Below, piece after piece: positions 26,790 to 38,600 of a DNA stretch of 64,000 nt. Numbering within the stretch: position 1 is the first letter of the stretch; each line of letters begins with the position of its first letter. The DNA is taken from contig NZ_PDUD01000031.1 in NCBI RefSeq assembly GCF_002646595.1, positions 124,001 to 188,000 of the forward strand, written 5' to 3'. This stretch comes from Flavilitoribacter nigricans DSM 23189 = NBRC 102662. Its GTDB lineage: Bacteria; Bacteroidota; Bacteroidia; Chitinophagales; Saprospiraceae. The notes beneath the pieces are model-generated. The model saw only the letters and a program-made list of their open reading frames with translations, had not been told where the DNA came from and made no database searches. A program made the translations under genes and the position numbers.

Positions 26790-28517
26790 TTAAATGTTCA
26801 TTTTTTTCATTTCGCTTACTGCGTAATCCGCGGCCCGCGCGGTAAACGCCATGTAAGTCAACGAGGGGTTCTGGCAACCCGCGGAAGCCATGAACGCGCC
26901 ATCGGTAACGAAAACGTTCGGAGCGTCCCAAACCTGATTGTGCTTGTTCAGTACGCTGTTATTCCGGCTCGTACCCATGCGGGCGGTGCCCATTTCGTGG
27001 ATCCCCAGGCCGGGGTAAGACGCCCGGTCGTAGGTGTTGACGTCCTTGAAGCCGGCTGCTTCCAGCATTTCGGCCGCAGAGTCCATCATATCCTGGCGCA
27101 TGGCTTTTTCGTTCTCTTTGAACTCGCAATCCATCGTCAGGGTAGGCAGTCCCCACTTGTCCGTCTTATCGCGATTGATGACGACCTTATTCTCGTGGTA
27201 AGGCAGGCATTCCCCGAAGGCAGTCAGTCCCATTCTCCAGGGGCCGGGCTGCATCAGCAGGTCTTTCGCTTCGGCGCCCATGGTCGCGCTCATTTCACTG
27301 ATATCGCGCATCCAGTTCTGCCGGCTGGCACCTCCCTGGTAACCAAAGCCACGGAGATAATCCTGACGTTCGCTTTCTTTATCGACATTCCGGAAACGCG
27401 GAATGTACACGCCACCCGGACGACGACCTTTATAGTATTTGTCGTTGAATCCGTCGTAAACGCCGGCGGCGCCGCAGCGGAAGTGGTGGTCCATCAGGTT
27501 GTGGCCCAGTTCACCACTACTACTGCCCAATCCGTCGGGATACTCGTCGGAAACGGTATTCATCAGGATCTGGGTACTACCCAGGGCCGAAGCACAGAGG
27601 AAAATGACTTTGGAAAAATATTCGTGCGTCTCGTTGGTTTCCGCGTCGATGATGCGTACCCCTTTGGCCTTTTTATCGGCCGGATCGTAGATGAGTGAAA
27701 ATACGATGGAGTTCGGGCGCAGAGTCATATTTCCGGTCGCCTCTGCCGCCGGAAGCGTTGCGGAGTTCGAGCTGAAATAAGCACCGAAAGGACAGCCGCG
27801 AATACAGCGGTTGCGGTACTGACATTTACCTCTGGAGCCGTGAACGGCCGGGTTCGGGGCCGTCAGGTGGGCGATCCGTCCCATAGTGACCACCCGTCCG
27901 CCGAAGTTGGCGGCGGTGCTTTCGCGCAGCTTGCTCTCCACACAGTTCAGTTCCATGGCCGGCAGGAATTTGCCGTCCGGCAACTGGTGCAGGCCTTCAT
28001 TCTGACCGCAGATACCGGCGAAGGTCTCTACGTGATCGTACCAGGGTGCGATCTCCGCGTAGCGCACCGGCCAGTCCGATCCGTGTCCGTCTTTGGCGTT
28101 AGCCGAAAAGTCCATTTCACTCAACCGGTAGGAGTGCCGTCCCCACATGATGGACCGGCCACCGACGTGGTAACCGCGCATCCAGTCGAAACGCTTAACC
28201 TCGGAATATGGATTATCAATATCATTGACGAACCAGTGCTTAGTCGCTTCGCTGATGGTGTAGCCGGTACGACTTTGCTTGGGATATTTTTCTTTGATCT
28301 CGGCCTGAGCGGTGCGTCCGCGATTGGGAAGATCCCAGGGATCGAGATTAGCGGTGGGGTAATCCACTACGTGTTTTACCATTCGACCACGCTCTAATAC
28401 CAAGGTGTTGAGCCCTTTCTCGCAGAGCTCTTTGGCCGCCCAACCGCCACTGATACCCGTGCCAACAACGATGGCATCATAGGTGACGTCGTCTTGCCCT
28501 TTAGAATTAAAATACAT
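26790..28517 (-). CDS. GMC-family FAD oxidoreductase, catalytic subunit of a periplasmic sugar/alcohol dehydrogenase
   Basis: A 575-residue protein. The dinucleotide-binding motif AIVVGTGISGGWAAKEL (Gly19, Gly21, Gly24) with Glu42 binds FAD. The Cys-rich segment CQYRNRCIRGCPFGAYFS at about residues 228-245 is typical of the bacterial GMC subfamily paired with DH3 subunits. The C-terminal catalytic region has GIHEMGTARMG (catalytic His) and CQNPSLTYMAF (Asn partner). The enzyme oxidises a sugar or alcohol hydroxyl and passes electrons to a carrier. No signal peptide is present; export with the small subunit is expected. It is the first gene of a three-gene operon whose last member is a TIM-barrel enzyme. 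A 3-keto-sugar pathway such as glucoside 3-dehydrogenation is plausible, not proven. Confidence 0.93.
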   Translation of the reverse strand: MYFNSKGQDDVTYDAIVVGTGISGGWAAKELCEKGLNTLVLERGRMVKHVVDYPTANLDPWDLPNRGRTAQAEIKEKYPKQSRTGYTISEATKHWFVNDIDNPYSEVKRFDWMRGYHVGGRSIMWGRHSYRLSEMDFSANAKDGHGSDWPVRYAEIAPWYDHVETFAGICGQNEGLHQLPDGKFLPAMELNCVESKLRESTAANFGGRVVTMGRIAHLTAPNPAVHGSRGKCQYRNRCIRGCPFGAYFSSNSATLPAAEATGNMTLRPNSIVFSLIYDPADKKAKGVRIIDAETNETHEYFSKVIFLCASALGSTQILMNTVSDEYPDGLGSSSGELGHNLMDHHFRCGAAGVYDGFNDKYYKGRRPGGVYIPRFRNVDKESERQDYLRGFGYQGGASRQNWMRDISEMSATMGAEAKDLLMQPGPWRMGLTAFGECLPYHENKVVINRDKTDKWGLPTLTMDCEFKENEKAMRQDMMDSAAEMLEAAGFKDVNTYDRASYPGLGIHEMGTARMGTSRNNSVLNKHNQVWDAPNVFVTDGAFMASAGCQNPSLTYMAFTARAADYAVSEMKKMNI

Positions 28518-28970
28518 GATACTTTATTTTATGCTATTCGATTATTGTTTCCGGTTCTGTTGGTTAAGGGAATCAGGATGTGGCTGAAGCGGGGCTAGTA
28601 TGCGTTTGCTTGGTTTTGGCTGGAGATCGCCCGCGTGCGAAACAGGCTGAGAAGCCCGGGTGACAGTAATTTGTAAATCAATATATTAACATGGCCGCTG
28701 CGAACGGTTACAGATCTTTTTCACTCCAACGGGAGAGCCGGTTTCAACGGAAAATCACCATTTTGAATTTTCCGGCGCTCCAACTAAGCAGACGAATAAA
28801 CCGTGAATCGCTAAACTAACGAAAATTTATTTCACTTTTTTGTATCATTTGGATATTTGTTTGTGAAATTACGATTCTTTTTCCTTTTTTACCCGCTGAG
28901 TCGCCCGTGGATTATATTGCCTTTCCCGGACGACTGATCCTGCCGGAAAATCACCACCGAAGCGTTCAAC
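28518..28970. other. Divergent intergenic region between the GMC operon and the HEAT-like gene
   Basis: 453 bp that must hold two divergent promoters. The stretch around 28830-28880 is T-rich, with near-matches to the Bacteroidota -7 element (TATCATTTG), but spacing to a -33 TTG is not convincing. No coding frame or stable hairpin was recognised. Confidence 0.45.
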
Positions 28971-29501
28971 ATGGATATCCGAACCAGTCTTCTCGAAGAA
29001 CATTCAAAAGAACAGGCCCAAAAGATCGCCGGCTGGATCGGCGACCGCCCCGAACGTTTTGACGAACTGATCGGGCTGATGCTGGAAGACGAATACCGGG
29101 TGGCCCAAAGGGCAGCCTGGGTGGTAACTCACTGTCTGGACCGGCATCCGCACCTGATCGCCCCCCATCTGGAAAAGATGGTCCTCAATCTTCGCGATAA
29201 ACGACAGCACGACGCCATCCGGCGCAATACGCTCCGCGCCCTGCAGTATGTTGATATTCCGGAATCACTCTGGGGAGAGATAGCCGATATTTCCTTCCAA
29301 CTGCTGACGGATCCGCGCGAACCCGCGGCCATCCGCGTTTTCGCCATGACCGTGATCTGGAACATCTGCACGCATGTACCGGAATTGAAGCAGGAATTAA
29401 AACTGATCATCGAAGATCAGTGGGAGCACGCTACGGCGGGTTTTCGCTCCCGGGGCCGGAAGATCCTGCAGGCGATGGAAAAAGATCAGAAGAGGAGTTG
29501 A
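28971..29501 (+). CDS. Small HEAT-like helical-repeat protein of unknown function
   Basis: A 176-residue, wholly helical and soluble protein with no signal. Paired amphipathic helices such as EYRVAQRAAWVVTHCLDRHP and IRVFAMTVIWNICTHVPELK give a HEAT/ARM-like pattern, and the length fits four to five such repeats. It may be a small cytoplasmic scaffold; I recall conserved uncharacterised proteins like it in Bacteroidota but no function. It stands alone, divergent from the GMC operon and closed by a strong terminator. Confidence 0.75.
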   Translation: MDIRTSLLEEHSKEQAQKIAGWIGDRPERFDELIGLMLEDEYRVAQRAAWVVTHCLDRHPHLIAPHLEKMVLNLRDKRQHDAIRRNTLRALQYVDIPESLWGEIADISFQLLTDPREPAAIRVFAMTVIWNICTHVPELKQELKLIIEDQWEHATAGFRSRGRKILQAMEKDQKRS

Positions 29502-29542
29502 GGATAGAGATGAATTGCGACTCCGGCGCACCGCTGCAATAA

Positions 29543-29616
29543 AAAAGGGTGCCCGGAGAGCTTCGGAATTTACAAAATATACGATTCTGTAAATTCCGGC
29601 TCCCGGTCACCCTTTT
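29543..29616. terminator. Long bidirectional terminator hairpin
   Basis: AAAAGGGTG at 29543-29551 pairs with CACCCTTTT at 29608-29616, and an inner stem (CGGAATTTACA with TGTAAATTCCG) extends it. It lies between the convergent HEAT-like gene and the giant secreted protein gene, so it can serve both. Confidence 0.85.
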
Positions 29617-29628
29617 GGTTTGAGGACT

Positions 29629-32600
29629 TTATAGGACAATTAATTTTCTGGTCAGACTTCCGGATGGTGTTCGCAGCAGGTAGTAATACATACCGCTACC
29701 CGGCAATTCCCGGGCACTCACTTTCAACTCATTATAACCCGCCGCAAAATCCCCCTTGTACTGCCATACCGAACGGCCGCTCACGTCCATCAGCTGCACT
29801 TCCGCCGGACCACTGGTCGGCAGATCAAAAGCGATAATGGTATAATCCCCGAAGGGGTTCGGCCGGTTCTGGTAGAGTTTCAGGCTTGGCGTATCCGGAT
29901 CGTTTCCTTCGAACTGCAGGTTTACGGTTGTTGCCCCCTCCAGTGTCCGGTAAGCTTCGGCCGGCGTTACCCGCGAACTGATCCGAAACACCTCACTCGG
30001 ATGCAGCGTTGTATTCGCTCGCAGTTTCAGACTGAAGGCTTTAGTGCGTTCCGTTCCGGAGAGATCCAGCTTCGGATCGCGATCCCAGCTGAAGGTCATG
30101 ACCCCTTCCCGGGAGAATCGCATCCCCGTCTGATCTTCGGTCAGCAGGCCGGGAATAAATTGTTCGATCTCCACCAACTCCGGGTCAAAACTGAGGGTAA
30201 ACTGGAAGCCAAGCAGGCTGCCGGGGTCCGGTAATTCGACGGTCCAGATCGTTGAAGTGCCCGATTCCAGCAGTGGGTCCGATGCTTCCAGCGTCAGTCC
30301 GGCACCGAAACCGCGGTTACCGGCAAACGCTTCCGATTCGAAACGCGCGCTACCGTCCAGGTCGCCGATCTTGATCGCAGCGAAATCCAGTCCATTGATG
30401 CAGGTGACCAGTTCATCGATCACGACCGATTCCGGGAAGGGCTCCGACCAGGGGTTGAGCGCATCCGGGAAAGTATACTTTCGGTCGACGAACCGCCAAC
30501 TGGTGTTGTTCGTGAAACGGTCCGCTTCTCCCAGCAGCACCCGGCGGAACTCGATCAGATCGAGCGCCGAGATATTCCCGGAATTATTGACATCCGCGGC
30601 AATCAGTTTATAGGGAGAATCCAGCGTCCGCAAGCCGAGAATATGCGCTCTGGCCAGCATCAAATCCAGGGTACTGACCCCGTTCCGGACACCCTGATCC
30701 CAATGGGGCGTGATGACGTAACCACCACCGGACGCCAGATCGCTCAGCTGGAAACCACCGTCTTTGGTTATGGGCGTTTGCACCATGCCCACATTTTCAA
30801 TCTCCATTTCCACCATCGGCGGGGTATCGCCACCTTCCGTGGTTACGGTACCTCCCACCACGGGGCTGCCGTCACAATCCGGACAGACCTCTTCTGGGTC
30901 TTCAATGCGGATCTGCAATGTACAGTATTTGTAATTCGGCCCTCCCTGGGTCAGACTATCGGGTTGCAGACGGTAGGGATTAAAAGCACTGTCCCAAATG
31001 TATACTTCGAGGGAATCCGTGTACCGATCGTCACAGGTATAGCCAATACTGGTCCGGTTGATATCCGGCAGCTCTCCCGGGTGGTTTAGAGATATTCTTA
31101 GGGGGTTGGTACATTCCGTGGGGTCGTAAGTGATCAAATCGGCCGCATTGACGGTCACACCGGCAATATCCGCCGTACCGTCACCGTCAATATCTACGCC
31201 GGCGCCCAGCAGGGCGAGATCGACGGTCAGCCCTTCCGTACAGACGGGAGTAGCTACGAAACAATCGATCACGGTAAAGGGCAAATTGGCCGTAGTTGCA
31301 TTACCGCATACATCGATGGCGGTAACGACAAACTGATGACTACCGATCGGGAAGTCTCCTATAATTTCAAAATGAGGATAGTCCCCAAAGAGTATACCAG
31401 CATCGGTCAGGTCCTGATCCAGCGTACCGTCCGCGTCGATATCCAGCCCGATGTTCAGTTCGTCGAAGGTCTCGATCACACAGGCATCGTCCGCCGTAAA
31501 GGGGTAAATCACTTCGGCCTCACAGCGGGCATCCACCGTACAGAATGGATCGGGTGCCTCAAAGGTGATCACCGGTGGCTGTTCGTCGTAAACACTGATC
31601 ACCTGGGTATATACCCAGTAGCCGGTACTTTCCGCCGTTTTCCATAAACCGGCCTCATTGGTCTCACCGTCGCAGGACTGGCCTTTGGTACCGGCCGCCG
31701 GAACGGTATTGTTTTCGTTGGTATCCGAATCGATATATGCCCGATCGGGACGGCGCAGCACCCAGGTGCGCTCCTCCCCTTCCGTACCGTTACAGTCTTC
31801 GTCGCGGCTGATCAACACGGGATCGCTGATGCCGTCCCACTCGCAGTGACTGATAACGTGGTAAGTCCGGGCAACGCGGTAGCATTCATCCGCCACGGGA
31901 TCCAGGCGCTCGTCCTCAAAAGTGACTTCGAGTGAATCACAGGCAGTTTTCCGCAGGATAAGGGTATCGCTCAAGTCCAGGCAATCGGTAACGGCATCCG
32001 CCGGAAAACCGATCTCATATTCAAGATACGCTTCGATATTGATCGTTTGGGTATAAATATCTTCCAGCAACAGGCCGTTCAGCCGGCTGATCTGAAAACG
32101 CCGCTGAATGCTACCCACACCACATTCCGTAAGTTGGAGTAAGGGACTTAATTCCCGGATGATACCCGGACAATTGGCGTCTACCTGCGGCAAACCGAAA
32201 ACAGCCTGCAGGTGCAGGGTATCGGCGGCATCGAAATCATCCGGCAGATCGGAGCAGGTCAGATTTCGAGTTCCCAGACCGGAAACCACGGGTTGGCTGC
32301 CCGTTACCGGAACGTCCAGCCAGCACATATTTTCGATGCCGTAGATGTCGGTTACCCGCATTTCTACGGTGACCTTTTGGTCAATATCACAACAACTGAA
32401 TTCTACGAATTCGCCCCATGCGGAATAGGCCGGCGTATCCAGCAGGGCACAGGTAGCGGGATCGCGGTGGAATACCCGGCGAACCTCAATTTTGGCGACT
32501 TCACAGTTATCGTAACTACCCTGATTGATCTCGTCTACGAAGATCCGCTGCGGTCCGTCTTCACTGATCGTAACGTCCAGATCCGTACGGCAGATCGCTG

Positions 32601-35600
32601 CGGGTTCCTGGGTGTCGGCTACCCGGAAAACGCAGAGCCGCTCCACAGAGTGATCCTCATTATCGAATACCGTATAGCGGAACAGATAATCTGCCGGCGG
32701 CAGATCGGTAATAACGCGTTCCTCTCCGGGCTCGAAAGTAGCCAGCACCAGCGTTTCGTCGCCCACTACCTGCAATACTTCGGTCCGCACCATCCAGTTT
32801 TGCTCGCCGCAGGTATTGATGATGTCGGGCAGCGGCGCTTCCACCGTGGCCGTACAGGCAAAGGGATCCAGCGGGAAGAGCATGATGTTGCCTTCCAGGA
32901 TCGGACAGTAGTGATTGCTCACCGGACATTCCACAATGGGATCGGTAAATCCACCGATCTTGATCAGTTGGGAATATCGGAGCAAAGTGTCGTTACAGAC
33001 ATCCGTGATGGTCCAGTCCCGGTTAAAGGTCTTCGTGAAATCGCCCGGAATATTTACCACATTATCCTTATAGGCAATGGTCAGATTATAATTAAAAGAC
33101 TCCGAGAGTTCGGCGTAACCCGACTGGGTCAGCACCATCGGGAAACCGGCGGCTGAGGGTGCCGGATTACCGTTGGAAAGGGTATCGTATACCGCACCGC
33201 AGGCGTAGAGGATCGCTTCCGGCGGCAAGATGATATCGTCGAGATCCGGGCGCCGCAGGGTCAGATCCTGCTCGCAACTGTCCAGAGGAGCCGGATTACC
33301 GTAGCCGTACACTTTGAACTTACGGTGAACGATGATGTCGCTACATTCGCCGAGATCAGTGATCCGGTCATCAAAGGTGATCGAATCTACCCCACAGTAG
33401 TCGCTGAGTTGGGGGTAACCCAAGGCGTCGGTGCTTTCCGGGTTATCCAGTACGAAATCGCGGTCGAAGAAGGTCAGTTCCATCCCCACTTCCAGTTGTT
33501 GCCGGTTTTCGATCGCGATGTCTCCGTTTACCACTTCCAGTTCCGCTTCCGGTCTGGACACGATCAACCAGGCGTAATCGCCTTCGGTGTCCTGGAGAAA
33601 AGTAGTGGTGAGCAGGGTGTACACTTCGTTCGGGGCCATCAACACACTGAATTTGGCGACAGCTGAATAGGGCTTGCTGAACAGTCCGGATGGATCGAGT
33701 AAAGGATTTTCCAATAAATCAGGTAATTCCGTAGCCGTGGCGCGTACATCGGAAGACTGCAGGAAACAGCAGGGATCATCCGGATAATACGGCCCGAGGA
33801 ACAGACCACCGGCGCCGTCCAGTCCCAAGGTCAGATCCGCATTCCCGGGAATATCCGAGAACAGATAGAAGGTAAATATCTCGGGCTCCTCCGCCTCGCT
33901 GTTGTAGCGCAGGCTGAAGCGATCGTAGTAATGATCTCCCGATTCAAAATACTCATTGGGCATCCAGCACAGATCATCCACCTTGGCAAAACGGGCATCC
34001 GTCTCTTCCAGGCGACCTTCCAGTACCAGGGCATTGCGCGGTACCGTAGCCCGGAAGGCATCCTCCGGACATTCGATCGTGATGGGCGGAGGGCTTACAC
34101 TGATCTCGTAGGCACAGTCCGCACTCAGATCATCCGTCAGGGTGACCGTAAAGGCCCCTTCGGCTGCCGGATGCGGCACGGAAGTAACCGGCACCCCGTA
34201 TGCGCCGGTAGTACCATCGCTGGCCGTCCAGCTTTCGCCCAGGTTCAATCCATTCACCACTACGGTGTAGGTATAGAGATCATCCAGTGAATTGCCGGGG
34301 GTATTATTATCATCGCAGTCAACAGATATGATCTCTACCTCCTCGATCAGACACTGATCCGAACAGGGTTCGGGTGCCTCCACGGGCAATTCAAACCGGC
34401 AATCGACAAAGTCCAGACTGTTGAAGACCAATCGCCGGTTGCCGTCCCGAATGGGATAAGGGCCAAAGGTGACCTCTTCGCCGTAAACGCCGCGTACACC
34501 GCCGGAACCGATCCAGCCCGTGCCGGGATTATTGATCGGAGATACGATCACCCGCACCTGGAAAAGATCGTCATCCGCGTGGCTCGGCGTACCATTATCC
34601 AGACAGATCACTTCCAGGATGGTGGCTTCGATAGCGCACTGCTCCGAACAGGTGGGCGGAGCCGGGACATTAAATACAGTTTGACATTCCGGATCGGTCT
34701 TGTCAGTGATCACAATATTTTGTCCTCCTTCCCGGATCGGATAGGGGCCAAAACTCACCGGGGTGTTGTATTCGCCGCTGACGCCCAGGTTGGAAGACCA
34801 ACCCTCGCCGGACACATTATAGCCGGTCACCACCAGTACAAACGAATAGGTATCATCACTCGGGTCGGTCGGGGTGCCGTTATCATCACAGAGCAGATCC
34901 CGCAGACCGGTACTGATGATCTCGCAGGCATCCGAGCAGGGCGGCGGTGCCTCCACACTTACGGGAACCGTACAGGCGGCATCTTCCAGATCGGAAATGA
35001 CCGTATTGACCGTGCCACCGGCGACCGGGAATGGCCCCAGGGTGGTCACTTCCCCGTAGTTGCCAATGACACCTTCGGCCGACTGCCAGTTACCGGAATA
35101 ATTAAAGCCATTGACGATCACGTCAAACGTAAAGGTATCATCATCCGAAAGGCTCGGAGTGCCGTTGTCATCACACTGTATATTGAGTACTTCCACGAAT
35201 AATTCGCAGGCTTCGGAGCAGGTTGTTTCCGGAGCGGTCAGGGTGATCGAGGCCAGACAATCAGAATTGCCCGCATCGGTGATTTCCAGGCTGACATCGC
35301 CGTCAGCAATGGGGAACGGGCCAACTGTAGTCAGCACATTATACTGCCCGGAAATTTCACCGATGGTGAAGCCTTGTTCGCTGGTATTGGCACCCGTCAC
35401 CAGGATATCTGCAAAATAGACATCGTCGGTCGGGTTGCTGGCTGTACCGTTGTCGTCACAATAAATGGCTTCGATGGCCGCTTCAATGGCACAAACATTG
35501 GAGCAAGTATTGGGAGGCGTTATCTCTAAAGTAAAGGTACACTCTGGATCACTTTCATCACTGATAACCAACTTAATAGCTCCGTCACTGATCAGATAGG

Positions 35601-38600
35601 GACCGAAGGAAGTCAGGGTTCCGTAGCTACCGGAAATCCCGATATTGGAAGACCAGCTATCACCCGTATTCAGGCCGGTAACCATCAGATCAAAAAAGAA
35701 TATATCGTCATCGGGATCACTCAGGGTACCGTTATCCTCACAGCGCAAATTGCTCATTACGGCCTCAACGAGACATTCGTCCGAGCAGCTTGCCGGGGCA
35801 TTTACGGTGCTGACGACCGTACAGGCGGCGTCTTCCTTATCGCGAATTTCGAGCTCAAGATCTCCGCCGCTGATGGGGAAAGGACCGGCGCGCAGGACTT
35901 CTCCGTAGCTGCCTTCCAGGTCGAAATTGCAGGTCCAGCCTTCAGCGCCCACGTTGGCTCCTTCGACCAGAATATCGAAGTAAAACACATCGTCTTCCGG
36001 ATGGCTCGGCGTACCATTATCATCACAGATAATATTGGAAATGGCGGCTTCCACCTCACACAGCCCCGAACAGGTCAGCGGTTCCTGCACCACGACCTCC
36101 ACTTTACAGGCTCCATCCCCAATATCCGTGATGGTCAGGTAGGTAGGTCCGTCGCTGATGGCAAAAGGACCGAAGGAAACGGTCTGCCCGTAGGCGGCCG
36201 AAACTGTACCGGCCGACCAGCTTTCCCCGGTATTAAAACCGGTCACCGTCAGATCAAAAGTATAGGTGTCATCATTGGGATCACTCGGCGTCCCGTTATC
36301 ATTACACAACAGTTGGCTCACTTCCGTTTCGATCAGGCATTGATCCGAGCAGGTAGCCGGCGGATTTACACTAATGGGAATGCTACACACCCCGCCGAAA
36401 AACTGATCCTGGACCTGAAAGCTGACGATACCGTCGGCAATCCGGTACGGACCGAATTTCGTTGCCTGTCCGTATACCCCGGTACTCAGACCGGGATCAT
36501 TGGCGATCCAGCCGGTTGAAGCATTGGCGGCATTGATGGTCACTTCAAACGTAAAGGTATCATCCGATGGGTCCACCGGCGTCCCGTTGTCGTCGCAGAC
36601 CACTTTATCGATCGAGGCGCCCATACTACAGGGCTGGGGTACCAGTACCACGCCATCGCCGTCATCTTCATCGCCGGGGTCATCGGCCACCTCTCCGTTA
36701 TTGTTGGTATCCACACCGTTACCCGGCGTAGAATCGATATCTTCCTGATCCATACTGGTGATCTCCGCCAGGTTGGTATAGCTGAGCCCCAGGGTAACCC
36801 GGGCCCGGTAACTCAGTACGATCGTCTGGCCTTCCGCCAGTGCCAGTCCGGTCCAGACAATGACGTCCGATTGCAGCATACCACCGTCGGAAATAGCGGT
36901 GATCTCCGTCAGACCGTCCGGGATCAGGTCTTCTACCCGAATACCCGTCGCTACCCCGGGACCGTGATTCGTCAGAGCGATCTCATAATTGATCACCTGG
37001 CCGATCTCCGGGTTCAGCACGTCTACCAGTTTGTCCAGTTCCACATCTACCGGGCAGACGATGACCGCCAGTTCGTGACTGGCCGATGTCGTACAACCGG
37101 TGGATTCCGCTACCGTTACGGTGTACATGCCCGGTTCGGAAACGGTGATCTGGGTATTCTCCGCACCGCCTTCACTGATGATTCCGGCCGGGCCTTCCCA
37201 GGTGATGGTAATGATATCCGAACTGGAAGTGATCGCCTCCAGGGTGGTTTCGGCATTTTCGCAGATCTCGGTCTCTCCTTCAATGGTCACTCCGGCGGGG
37301 AAGGGAATATCGACATAGGTAGTAAAAACATTGCGGGCAAACCACCAGGTGTTCAGCGTACTTTTATCCCCGTAACCCAGGGTGATATTGTCATTAATAA
37401 AGCGGCAATCTTCTGTATTGGGATCGAAATAATTCCAGGTACGGCAGCTTTCGGTCGTACAGTCGCAACCCAGTCGACCGTCCTTTACCGCCCCGGTCCC
37501 GGGATCATCCGTGATGTTGCGATCATCCCAGTACAACAAGTTGCTTTGTCCGTTATCGCAGATGGGCCGGACGGGTTCCACGCAGAAACCGTTCTTCAGA
37601 AATTCGCCGTCGAAAAGCGCCCAGTGCTGTACCCCCTGGGTGTATTGCACCAGCAGGTTGACCGTTTCGCCATTTGCCGGACGGGTACCATCGCCTTTTA
37701 AGCCATCCCAATTGATACACTTTGTAGACGATCCGGGGTCTTCGAATATTTCCAGTAATCGTACATCCAGACCGTTATCATATACTCCGTTCTGATTAAA
37801 ATCCAGGACCACCTCTACCTGGCCGGGCCGGGAAACCGTTGCTTCGAGGCAATATCCTCCATAATCCGTACACAAAAAGGATTCCGCGACGGCAGCGGCA
37901 CCGCATTCACCGTCCGGGAACTGGGTTGGATCCGGTTCATTGAGAAATATCAGGTGCTCGGCTGAATTCTCCGTCAGGTTCTGCCCCTCTACGGACATCC
38001 GATCCAGTTGGGGATCGCCGGAAGTACCCGGTCCGGTCCGGTTGAAAGCCACGTTGAACGAAAGGCCCTGAAAACCAGAATCGCTAAAATCGATCCTGGT
38101 CACGAAACCATCCGAGGTATAAGAATAGAGGATGCCGTTGAATTCGCGGTCCCACACACATTCCGGCGCTTCGTTCTGATCGGCAGGAGTTCGGAAAGCC
38201 CAGTTCATGGAAAAGATACGCCCGGTCTTCGCCGCACCGTCTCCGGCTACGGTAATATCCCAAAAACCGATATGGGTGGCATCTTCAAATTCGATAAAGT
38301 AATCACCGGCTTCCTGCGGATCAAAAAAGTAGCGACTATCGGTGGTTTCGTATCCCTGGCCGGTAATAGCGGCGGGGCCCAGCGTAGCGTCTTCCCAATT
38401 GCTGACGTTCTCGTTGAAAGCATGAATGGTGAACGGACCGTGCACGACCGCACCATCGCTGCGGCGGCGGATGCGAAAGTTATAGGCTCCGGTGGATTCC
38501 GGCTGGCCGTTGGCGCGGAAATTCCGGGAAAGCCCCAGATAGACTACTTCTCCCGGATCGTTGATCCGAAAATAGAGCCGACTGTTCTCGGGGCCGTCAT

